Source of the DNA: Symsagittifera roscoffensis
Lineage: Eukaryota > Xenacoelomorpha > Acoela > Convolutidae
Direction of reading: 5' to 3'
NCBI RefSeq assembly: GCF_963678635.1
Contig: NC_087065.1
Coordinates: 12,419,579 to 12,483,578, forward strand
DNA: 64,000 bases
Shown here: positions 34,034 through 43,244 of the stretch, in pieces
Numbering within the stretch: position 1 is the first letter of the stretch
Layout: the number at the start of each line of letters is the position of its first letter
Notes under the pieces: model-generated
What the model was told of the DNA's origin: nothing
The model's input: the letters and a program-made list of their open reading frames with translations, nothing else
Databases searched by the model: none
Made by a program: the position numbers and the translations under genes

Positions 34034-34168
34034 TTGTCGCCGTGTTTCTCGAACACGAAGTATGAGTTGGGGGACCTCTTGATGTAGAGGGTGGGGGCGA
34101 GGGTCTCCAGGGGCACGTGTTTGTGACTCATGTGTCGCTTCATCCTCTCCTCGTGCATGCTGCGCTTT
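34034..34168 (-). CDS. SLC16-like MFS transporter, exon D
   Basis: Acceptor TTTGATAG, donor CAA|GTCAGT, 135 nt. It encodes a soluble, basic juxtamembrane segment (KRSMHEERMKRHMSHKHVPL) followed by TLAPTLYIKRSPNSYFVFEK. A competing donor four bases downstream (TCA|GTACAG) would put exon E out of frame, so I chose GTCAGT. It follows the last membrane helix in exon C, so it lies in the cytoplasmic tail. Confidence 0.7.
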
Positions 34169-35321
34169 CTATCAAACGGAAAACAATAGCAGGATAAAAT
34201 ATTATTGCAAAGAAATTACTCAAAAAATGTTTAAAAAAGTAGGAAAAAAAAACATTTTTCACAACCTTCGATTTCGTTTTTCACAATCATCAAAAATATT
34301 AAATTTTCTCAAACATCGAGTTAGTGTCTTATGGCATAATCCACGTATAATAACCAACCAAATTTAAGTTTTTATATTTGCTTACGAACAAGAAAACGCG
34401 AATGCTGATTGTGATATCGCGATATGACCGGTGGGAGGCTTCTTACTTATGGTTACCAATTTTTCCAAAAGGTATCTCTATTTTTTTAAAATATATTACG
34501 GCATTCGTTTTCGAACGCTCAACACTGCAACGTCTACTAATTTGCTGCCCTTTTCCTTTTTCTAACAGAGAAAAATTTGGCATTTTGAAACTCGAATAAA
34601 GTTTTTGCAGTGGACTTATGGACATGATAATTTTCAGGGTATTTTCCTGATAAGAGTCACTTGATTGGTGTCATATTTTGTTCTCGAGTTTCAGGGATAT
34701 CTTGACAAAATTTTGTCAAGATTTACCACTATCTTGTTAAGATTTCTAAAACGTCATTATGGATGTCATAACAAGATCTTGGATTGTCTAACGAGCAAGA
34801 ATCAGCTTCCTACAGTGTTCTGACCAAGTCTGATCTTGCCAACTTTTTAACAAGTACGATGATTTTCTTTTCAAGATTTTACAAGATCTGTTGCAAGATA
34901 TCTAAGATACTTGGATAATCTAAAACGGCCATTATCTAGGTAAGATTATCCAAGTCCGAAACCCTGGGTTGTCTATAGAATTAAACCAATTTATTTAGTG
35001 AAAAAAAAAACTGCCAACTACGAATGGTAATCCAAATAACTAGCAAATTGGCTATAGCATCTTTGCCGTAGACTATTTGCATTAAAAAATCATGATAAAC
35101 TGTATTCAAGTGAAGTCATTACACAATTAAAATTATCACTAAGAACTTTTTTATACAAAACATCACTTGAGCGAGCGACATAAGAGTAAATTAAACCTGT
35201 TTTCAGGCGTTCTCAAAGCGAGGATCAGAAACCGCTATTTTTGGATTCCCTTGTAATAAGGAAAAAATTTGGGAAGATAGCCCAGCTTTTTCGGAAAATT
35301 AAAAAAATGGGGAAAACGCAC
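34169..35321 (-). other. intron C-D of transporter gene
   Basis: 1.15 kb. 34640-34975 is rich in CAAGAT(A/C)TT words and has loosely inverted ends (TTTCAGGGATATCTTG near 34690; GAAACCCTGG near 34960), perhaps an old TIR element. Nothing else noted. Confidence 0.5.
34640..34975. repeat. possible degenerate TIR element
   Basis: Repeated CAAGATNTT words in both orientations and weakly inverted termini. The evidence is compositional, and no target duplication was found. Confidence 0.3.
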
Positions 35322-35524
35322 CTCTCTTTCGAGTGTCTCGAAATGGCAGCCAGCACTGACAGAGTGGCAGAGACACAGGCAAGAGTGGAGGCGATCTCGA
35401 AGGCCAATCTGTAGCTCCCACTTAGGTCAAACACCACTCCCCCCAGAATGGGACCGAACATACCCCCCGAACCCACTGAAAGCAGAGTCCATGTGAACGC
35501 ATTCATCTTCCGCCCCAACACTTC
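35322..35524 (-). CDS. SLC16-like MFS transporter, exon C
   Basis: Acceptor TTCATAG, donor GAGAG|GTGCGT, 203 nt (67 codons + 2). It encodes EVLGRKMNAFTWTLLSVGSG, then GPILGGVVFDLSGSYRLAFE and a final helix STLACVSATLSVLAAI. These are the TM10-TM12 signatures of monocarboxylate-type MFS carriers: a conserved Gly-Pro in TM11, then D-x-(S/T)-G-x-Y, then Ala-Phe. It joins exon B in phase 0 (NVSQ|EVLG), which supports the 23.8 kb intron. Plasma-membrane proton/monocarboxylate-type transport is inferred from family only; the substrate is unknown. Confidence 0.85.
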
Positions 35525-38500
35525 CTATGAACAACACAAAAAGTTAGTACAGTTGTGTGCCTAGCGGTTCGTGTATAGCACGGTCTCCATTTTGAATTGC
35601 GGTTTCTATTTTTTTTCTACAGAGTCGCCAACACTAAATATACAGGGATAGCGGGTTGCTGCGCAAGTATCACTTCAAATTCCTACCACTTTTACTAAAA
35701 AACTTCCCAAAAAAGCTATTTTTCTTTCTTTATCTTCAATTTGGAGTAATTATTTAGTCGCGGTGTGAAAAATAACTACGCAGAGGTTAGAAAGTTGATG
35801 AGTTACGCTTAATCAACAACAGTTGTCTCCAGAAAACGAATAGCAAATAAGAATTGAAAAAGAAAACAAATTAAAAATTATAATATATTTTTGACTTTGA
35901 ACAATATAATTTAAATTCAAAAAAAAAACATTTCGAAGCGTTAAATGGAAGCTCTTAAAACCATTTTTCTGTTTAATGAAAATCACGATCGCCGCGAGGG
36001 CGTTAATATGATATATTTCTCGACCCATTCTGATGGTTATTTTTGGTACTTGATTTTGCGTGGAAAACAAAAGATTTTTAAAAAATTAAAACAAAACACA
36101 CCTGAAAACAACGTTCCTCCCCATTTTCACTGATCGGAGCAAAATTATGCTCATCTTGCTTAAACAAAACTTCTCCTTTTGTTTAAAGAAGAAAAACATG
36201 AAAATTTGTGCCAAAGTTTAGAAGTTCGACATCAGTGGTCGGAACAATAATGCATTCAATACATACATGTATGCTTTACACCCTTAATTTTCAAAAAAAA
36301 TCGAATCTACTCAGCAATGTCCTCCCCACTTAAAAATCTAACCATCTTAATAAAACAGTAAAAAAGCACAAGAGCTTTCTTTTGAGAAACATACCTTTGC
36401 TGGATTTCGATTGGTCAAAAATTTGACCAAGTTACTCTTCTTAACAATATCCGCCCCCTTTCTTGAAGTGGTGGGGGTTTTATGTAAATTCGTTTTTTCA
36501 CTCAAAAAAACCGTACAAAGATTTTTGATCACCAACTGAGAATTTTTCTGAGCAATTTTTGCAGCCTGTTTATCTCTAAATCAACCATTAAATACATTTG
36601 AGGATATATCTCAAGTTTAGAACCAATTAATTCAAAGTATCTTGGTTTTTTATTTTTTCAGCAGAATCAGTGCTTGAACAGAAACTTGTCCATTTGAGAT
36701 TGAAGTGATCAAAATTTGAGGTTGGATATAAAATAGTTGTTTCAAAATTCTGGTTTTAATTTAAAATCAAGCAAAATTGTTTGTATCTGACCGTAATTTA
36801 AAATGTTCCAATTGACAATAAATTGTATTCAAAAATTATTAAATTTTTTAGATTTCAAGCTTCTGAAAAACTTTCAACTCGAAACTTAGACTAACGAAAG
36901 TTTTCAACAATATTTTTAGTTTAAGTTTCAATTGATATGATTCAAAAAGTGAAAGCCATAAGCTAAACAGTTTCGGCAGTAGCTGATTTAGGATGGGGAT
37001 GCCTTGTATTGAGTTGACCCCCTGACCACGCGCGTTACTATTTTACTACATACATTTTTGGTATGCCAATTTTATTACCTTCTAAAAAACGTATTTTCTA
37101 TCAATATGATTTAATTTTGAGGGGATTATTGCACCAAAATCAAAGAGAATTTTTAATCAGACCTTAAAAAAATGTTTTTAGCCGGTTTCTTAACAAATCT
37201 GTCGCGCGCAGAATTTATTCAGAATAGGTTTGTTGAACTAACTTGGGAGAGCTCGGAAAATTATTTTACTTGACATACAAAAAACAATAAACATTTTTAA
37301 GTCAAGTTTGGGTACTGAGTCAAACATCCGAAACATCAAAAATCCTGAAAACATTCGATAGACAGCTCGGGCAAAGATACGATATCTAGCGTTTACCTAA
37401 AAGCTGTTAGTTTACGAGCTTGTCACAAATCGGTAAATATATATATATATGGAAATTAAAGTCGATTATCGAGAAAAAGTGTTGACGCGCGTGTGGCGCG
37501 TCTACGGACGACAGTAAACCCAGATTCGACTAAGTTGGAATCGGCTAATTGAACTGTTATTTTATTAAGTAATTTGTAGATTAGTTCAGATCTTTGACAT
37601 AGCGGATGTCTGACATATCGGATGGTTGCCCTAGAATCTCCAAATTCACCGAAGAATCTGTTTTGATACCTGGTGTCATGGCATTGATATGTTTTCTGGC
37701 CAATTTGAGTGTGTTAGCCAATAATTTAAAGATTTCGAGCTCTGCTGAAACTCTAAAATCTTCATATTTGGCAAAATTTTCTCTATCGCGGTCGACCTAT
37801 CAAAAGGAAAATATCAGTTACAACTAAAATGTTGTGATGTCTACAATACTCTTCTCCTGGGCCATTGAAACCCCCAAATATTTCTTAAATTCAGTTTTTT
37901 TTCTAAATTTTTGACGCTAAATTTTAGAGCAACTTTTTTACTGTAGTTAATTTAATCAATAACAGAATTTTAGTGGGTTTTTGTTGCGGCGATTTCCCGG
38001 AGTGTAAAGAAACTCTGGCGTGATGTGAAAAAAGCGATTTTTCCCCAATTTCAGGTAGTCGGTTAAGCATTTGCTATAAAATATAAACCCTATTAGAAGT
38101 TTATAAGAAGTTAATTATAATCCAAAAAAAAACTTTAAGCATCGATTACATTTCATTTCGCAAATTTTTTAAATTTCATTTGGTCCATTTTTACTGGAAA
38201 AAAAAACAACAAGAAACTTAAGGAAAAACTAAAAAAAAACCTAAAATATACGTTTTTTTTTGTTCTGGATTCTGCGTTTCTGTTAATTTTTTCACTTCTT
38301 TGGGTTCTTGAACTTTCTGATCAGAATGTTCAATAGTCAGAAACGAATAATTTTTTGAACAGAAAGCTGATATTATTTTCAATGGTTTAAATGTGTTATC
38401 TACAAATATATAAGGAAAACTAGAGTAACGTGGCAATAATTCAGTCCAGTTTTGCCGTTTGTAAACAATTATATTTAACGCAAGACAAAACATGACAAAA

Positions 38501-39475
38501 CATTCATGACAAAACCCTGAAGGTTTTGTCTGACCATTAACTTAAAACATTTCTAGCAGTTAAAACATTTTTTAGAAAAGATCTTTTCCGATCCAAAAAA
38601 AAGAAACATTCTGCTTGATTTTCAAATCTTGTTTTTCAAAAAAGTAGTGAAACGTTCTTTTAACGTTTTTCCTCATTTTGTCTAAGTTCTCGTCAAGGTA
38701 TAGAGGAGTTCCTTTAAAAATTGAAAATTCGATGTCCAAATTGGTCTTAAAAAATTCCCCGAGCATAGATATTTCGTTACGTTCGAGTCTCATAGATAGA
38801 AATCAGTTATACAGGATTATTGCTGTCAGTTTGTATAGTCTTCTATAAAAAAAAATATCGATTGTAGTGAACTATATAATGTAGTTATAGCAAACTAAAA
38901 TTAAATGAAATCCAATAGAATCTAATTAACAGACTATAGATCATTATAAAGCATTTTCGAAGATTTTTTCTTAACTTTCAAACAAGGATAACTAAATGTG
39001 CAGAAGAGCGTGAGGAGCGGTAAATGTGTGTAAGGAGAGAGTTTGGGGACAGAAGGGGAGGGGAATAATTGTACGATGAGGGGGGGGAGGCTTTTCTGTT
39101 ATACGGCGAAAAACGGATCTTTTTTTATATTGAAAGTTCTCAAATCTGATTGTTTGAAGTTATTAACAACTATGAACAGCAAAAGAAAATCAAGATTTTC
39201 ATTTAAGGCAGCAACTCAAGGAACAGTTTGGCAATTTTGGGCCTTATAACAGAAAAAAAAACCGATGAGGGTTGAACGTTGAGGGATGCGGTTTCACACT
39301 GGGGGAAAGAGCCTGAACTTTAAGGAAAAAAAGCTGGTTTTCCAATAGGTTTTATCAAAAAATTAGGGCCTCAAATATTTTGGCTTCTGCAGAAACATCA
39401 AATCGCAAAACAAACAAATTCGATATCATTGTTTTTGTCTGAAAAATAGTTGAATTAAATGAGACGAAAAATGGA
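35525..39475 (-). other. intron B-C, part left of the retroelement
   Basis: AT-rich intronic DNA holding one probable unrelated exon (37581-37796, minus) and a weak M1-like fragment (37000-37290, GGGAGAGCTCGGAAAATT). There is a short AT dinucleotide run near 37440. 38218-38793 has two minus-strand frames of 73-91 codons without splice support. A GTTAGGGGGGGG-type purine-rich patch lies at 39000-39110. Confidence 0.5.
37581..37796 (-). CDS. probable terminal exon of an unrecognised gene
   Basis: A strong acceptor (TTCCTTTTGATAG, the same style as exon D of the transporter) opens a 71-codon frame ending in TAA at 37583-37581. The peptide is protein-like: VDRDRENFAKYEDFRVSAEL, EIFKLLANTLKLARKHINAM, GQPSDMSDIRYVKDLN. 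It cannot belong to the transporter, because exon B already joins exon C in phase. It is therefore a nested gene fragment, an alternative 3' exon, or a transposon relic. No family recognised; the plus-strand frame over the same bases is a shadow. Confidence 0.5.
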   Translation of the reverse strand, partial: VDRDRENFAKYEDFRVSAELEIFKLLANTLKLARKHINAMTPGIKTDSSVNLEILGQPSDMSDIRYVKDLN

Positions 39476-39479
39476 TTAT
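39476..39479. repeat. target site duplication TTAT, left copy
   Basis: TTAT directly precedes the left LTR and is repeated directly after the right LTR (58333-58336). A 4-bp duplication fits a Ty3-type integrase. Confidence 0.85.
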
Positions 39480-39889
39480 TGAGTTAGGACTGGGGTGTAT
39501 AACTCATAGAGTAATTTCGGATAGGGTACACCGTCTGCTCGTCACGCTATCTTATTTTCGGCCGGATAGATTCGTGCAACTTCTTAGTCTAATACCGATC
39601 CTAATCTTACTCTTATACTATCTAGTCTCAGGTTGTTTAACTAGTCTCTGCTAGGCTCAATAGATCTAGGGTATACTGGTTTATTGCGGCTGCTGAAGTG
39701 CTCGGGAGAGTCCAACTAATTTCTAAGTTAAATTCAAATCTCTCTGGTGCTGAAATTACAAGTAACTTCAGCACTTACAAATAAGTGGGTTGTTAGTTAG
39801 ATGGATCATGATTGGTTAATATTAAATACTTTACATTGGTAAAACATTTAATTTATCCAATCATAAAATATAGTTTAGATCAGGTTCCA
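39480..39889 (-). repeat. 3' LTR (element sense)
   Basis: 410 bp. In element sense it starts TGGAACCTGATC and ends CCTAACTCA. It contains TATATTTTA near its start and an AATAAA signal (39685-39680 minus) in the middle. I found no difference from 57923-58332 on reading both copies side by side. Confidence 0.95.
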
Positions 39890-39903
39890 CCCATCCGGGT
39901 TTT
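39890..39903 (-). promoter_or_regulatory. putative polypurine tract
   Basis: In element sense AAAACCCGGATGGG lies directly against the TGGAACC start of the 3' LTR. The last seven bases (GGATGGG) are nearly all purine, but the tract is short and broken by CCC and T, so it is a poor match to a classical PPT. The position alone makes it the candidate plus-strand primer. Confidence 0.4.
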
Positions 39904-41450
39904 ACAGAGTTTTTTAGAACAGTTCTTCTGTAATTCAAGGGTGGATGATGGACGTTGGTATTTGGCGAACATCATAATTTTCTTTCGCTTCTTCTTGTGA
40001 CGACGACTGAGTCTCTTCAACAAAGTCAATTCTGATTCCAGAATGGTTGGCTATGTCAGGTTTTTCTGTTCTGCGTGGAGAACTTCTTTTGTGTATGATC
40101 TAGTTTGGGAATGGCGTGGAGATTGTGCATGGAGGGGATGCCTGGTTACTCGGATCTGTACGTATACTTGAACATCGAGGTGGTCATTGGTCTAGTTCAA
40201 TGAAGTCCTTTTCTGCGAAGTCAAGTCGTACTCTAAATCCTTTGAGTTGTGATTGTGAGCGGCATATCGATTGTAGTTGGTCATTCTCTCTCGAGTGTAG
40301 TGAGGTCGTCTTGTCTTTTGATGTTCGTCCTTGGTGTTGTATTCTGATCTATATATTGCATCATGTAATTTTACATTTTATAAATCTTTTATTAGTTTAA
40401 TATATTTTTTAATAATGATTTTAGTTAGTTGTTTTCACAAAAGCTTTTTGTTTTAGTTCGGTTATTTTGAAGAGTTACTCACCCTTGAGTAGCTCTTATT
40501 AAAAATAAAGGTGTGGTCACAAAGCGTGGATGTAGCGCGGTGGGTTAGGCCGGCTATAGAGCATGCTCAGGACGTCCTTTCCTGGTGGGTTAGGCCAGGA
40601 GTGGGAGTATGATTTCATGCGGTGTTTGTGAGGGGTCCTGTTATGTGACAACGTTTTATGTTGGGTTTGTTGTGGTTTTACTTATGTCTTGTTGGTTATG
40701 TACTTTTTCCAAAAAGCAAATTGTTTGTGGTATGGGTTTGTCTTTCGACTTTTTTGTGTTTTATTATTTCTTTCTAAGACTTTGTAATAGTCTTCAAAAG
40801 AATAAATTATCCAGTTTTAAACTGGGTTAATCCGGTTTGGGTACCGTTGGTTTCCTTTTCTAAGTCATGCTGTTATTCTATGATTTGTGGTATTTAGTAA
40901 GCTGCGTTGGTTAGTTTTGTTTAGTATATGATTCCTTTCCAACCGGGTTAAAGGAAAGTTTGAAACATGTTATTGTATGTTAGAGTTGTTGAGTGTGAAA
41001 ACGTGAAACTGAAATTCATTATTTTAAACAATTCTTCGTGGGCGAGCTGTGCGAGTGTGGATAGAATTTCTGTGCGAATGAAAGAAAATATCAAAAGGTT
41101 AGTACTGCAATTGCATTTTATTAATTTACTGCATAGAATTTGGAAATTTACTGGTAGTAATGGGGGAATTTTAAGATACAAATTTTCATCATATGTAGAT
41201 TTACTGCTTTGGGGGAAAATTTTATAAATTAATTTACTGCATTGGTATTATATTTATTTAATTGTTGGTGCAAAAGTTAAAAGGGTCTTAAACAGTTTTG
41301 AAGAAGTTTGCTATTTTTTATTTTTCTTTTGTGAATTTTTCAGATGATCGAAGATGAAGGCTAAAAATCTAAAGAAAACATGAATAAAGAATGGTGAGTT
41401 TTTTAATATTTTAATTAGTTAGTTATATTCATTTAATTCATACTTACCTG
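39904..41450 (-). other. 3' untranslated region of the retroelement
   Basis: About 1.5 kb between the last ORF and the 3' LTR. It holds two short ATG-less open frames, 40348-40184 (ending GFRVRLDFAEKDFIELDQ) and 40099-39935 (containing SGIRIDFVEETQSSSQEE), which share a G-(F/I)-R-(V/I)-x-DF-x-E motif. It also holds hairpins at 40581-40599 (CCTGG/CCAGG), 40811-40825 (CCAGTT/AACTGG) and 40935-40958 (CTTTCC/GGAAAG), and a twice-repeated GGTGGGTTAGGCC (40539-40551, 40584-40596). A 77-codon frame at 41181-40948 is of doubtful reality. Confidence 0.5.
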
Positions 41451-43244
41451 TTAGTCGTCGGGGAAAAAACCGTGGGGGAAGATATCGTGAATTAGTTCTG
41501 AAGTTGTTAGTAGTTTAGCTAAGATGCGGATGATATTTTTAGTTTGAAGCAGTGGCCAAAGCAATTGAAGTGCCTTAATAGTGGTTAGTTCTTCAGTGCC
41601 TACTGCAAACTCATAAGGTGTCTTTTGGATTAAGTTATATAATTTGTGGTTAAATTTAGTGTTGTGGATGAATTCTAAAATTGGGATTTCTATAGGTTGT
41701 AGGAATTCGTGCGGGATAAGGAAGGGTCGGGATTCTTCGGCGTTGAAGGTCTTGGTGATGGGGCAGAAAATGTACATTTGGGTTATGGGGTCATAGTTAC
41801 GAAGAATACCATGAAGGTTAGTATCTTTAATACAATATGTGAAATTTAGGAAATACGGTGAAGTGTATTTTGAATTGATGAATTGAAAGCGATGGTGTGG
41901 TTGTCTAGAGGGTGTGTGGAGGTCAAAGTGATTTTGGATGAAACGATAGTAACTGTATGTATGTGTTTGTTTAGTTCGCAACATAATATCGTGTGAGCAG
42001 TGTAAATCTCTTTCGTGTGGTGCAAGGAAATGAAAGGTTAGTGAAAATATTTGGAAGCGTTCTTTAAAACTTTCGTATGCCTGTGTGTCTGTTAGTGCTT
42101 CTGAAATAATGTGATCAAACTTGCGGTCGAAGATGTTTAGTGTAAATATATATGGTGTCTTGATGAAAAATTTCTCGGTGATTTGTGGGTTAGCGAAGCG
42201 ATCGTCGTCTAAGAATTGATCTTGGTTAGCTCTGATGATGTTGTGATCGTAGTATTCTAGTGTATATTCATTAGCTCTAGGTGCAGTGTGTATTTTTAGT
42301 GATTTTTTATATCCTACGTAAGTAAATTGTCTAGCGGTGAGTGGTGTAGTTAGTCGATATAGCATGTCTTTGTTTCGGTCTATATCGATGGATGTGTTGG
42401 TTAAAGGTAAGCAAAGAGGATTAGTGAAATGATAGTATGAGGTCCAAGAGAGAGTGGGCATTAAAACGTATTCGTCTACAAAGTTGCGTGTTTCGTTAGC
42501 GTCATGAGGGGTGTTTAAGGTGTATTGTGGAAATGAGGGTAAAGTGATAGCTAAAAATTCTCTAGTGTTAGTATGCTGGGGGTGGTTGATGTATTCACGG
42601 GCTGTTCCTGGTTTTGCTGGGAAAGGATGGTTGGGGAACTTTCTTTTAAAAGTGCGGTAAGCTCTATTAGTGTTGAGTGAGGATTCAGTTGATGTGGATG
42701 ATGGTGCTAATGATTCAGTATAATTTGAAGAGGGTGTAGGGGGATTGGATGAATTTGTAGTGGAGGAGATTTGGTTTATGGTCGGGGTGTTAAGGTGGTA
42801 GGGTTGTTGTTGGAGGGTAATAAAATTGTCTAGCTCTGGGGAGATTCGGGGGGTGTCTGGAGATGATTGGTCAGAATGGTATGAGGAGTAGGTTGGGGTA
42901 ACTTGGGAAGCATAAGAGGGTGTAGGAGTGATGGGGTCAGGGTTATTTGACAATATGGGTTGAAAAGGAGGTTGAGAAAACTGAGAAGGGTTATGAAAAT
43001 TATTGGATGGAGATGGTTCTGAGTCGGCAAATTCGTCGGGGGTTTCAATATTCGGGTTATTTAGCTGTGAAATGGAGTATAAAACTGAAATTTGTGAGTT
43101 AGTGTCGGAATTCATGCCTGATGTTACATTGCTAGATGGAAAATCGGGTGGCGGAAAAGCAAAAAGTGGTATTATTGGGATTGAAGAGGTAAGGTTGGTT
43201 GGATGGGAATTTGATCGATGGAGTGATCCAAGTTGGCGGCTCAT
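41451..43244 (-). CDS. accessory ORF-e, 597 aa, conserved post-env protein
   Basis: The ATG overlaps the stop of the env-like ORF as ATGA (43244-43241), a termination-reinitiation type junction. Residues 1 to about 235 are low-complexity Ser/Thr/Pro/Asn. From about 240 (RTFKRKFPNHPFPAKPG) to the end the protein looks folded, with many aromatic residues and few cysteines; there is no signal peptide and no membrane segment. Around residue 482 it has YDPITQMY, then LIPHEFLQPIEIP. The 252-aa ORF at 62706-63464, in the same position behind the env tail of a second element, has YHPIKKMY and YVPAKYL in the same arrangement. It is conserved between diverged elements, hence probably functional. I do not recognise its family. 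Confidence 0.75.
   Translation of the reverse strand: MSRQLGSLHRSNSHPTNLTSSIPIIPLFAFPPPDFPSSNVTSGMNSDTNSQISVLYSISQLNNPNIETPDEFADSEPSPSNNFHNPSQFSQPPFQPILSNNPDPITPTPSYASQVTPTYSSYHSDQSSPDTPRISPELDNFITLQQQPYHLNTPTINQISSTTNSSNPPTPSSNYTESLAPSSTSTESSLNTNRAYRTFKRKFPNHPFPAKPGTAREYINHPQHTNTREFLAITLPSFPQYTLNTPHDANETRNFVDEYVLMPTLSWTSYYHFTNPLCLPLTNTSIDIDRNKDMLYRLTTPLTARQFTYVGYKKSLKIHTAPRANEYTLEYYDHNIIRANQDQFLDDDRFANPQITEKFFIKTPYIFTLNIFDRKFDHIISEALTDTQAYESFKERFQIFSLTFHFLAPHERDLHCSHDIMLRTKQTHTYSYYRFIQNHFDLHTPSRQPHHRFQFINSKYTSPYFLNFTYCIKDTNLHGILRNYDPITQMYIFCPITKTFNAEESRPFLIPHEFLQPIEIPILEFIHNTKFNHKLYNLIQKTPYEFAVGTEELTTIKALQLLWPLLQTKNIIRILAKLLTTSELIHDIFPHGFFPDD

Noticed and set aside
35225-35321. Extension of transporter exon C to the in-frame stop at 35225
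   Set aside because: The GAGAG|GTGCGT donor and in-phase exons D and E give a normal C-terminal tail; the extension is AT-rich and unlike the family.
37000-37290. Further M1 MITE copy
   Set aside because: Only GGGAGAGCTCGGAAAATT and a few words match; too degenerate to annotate as an element.
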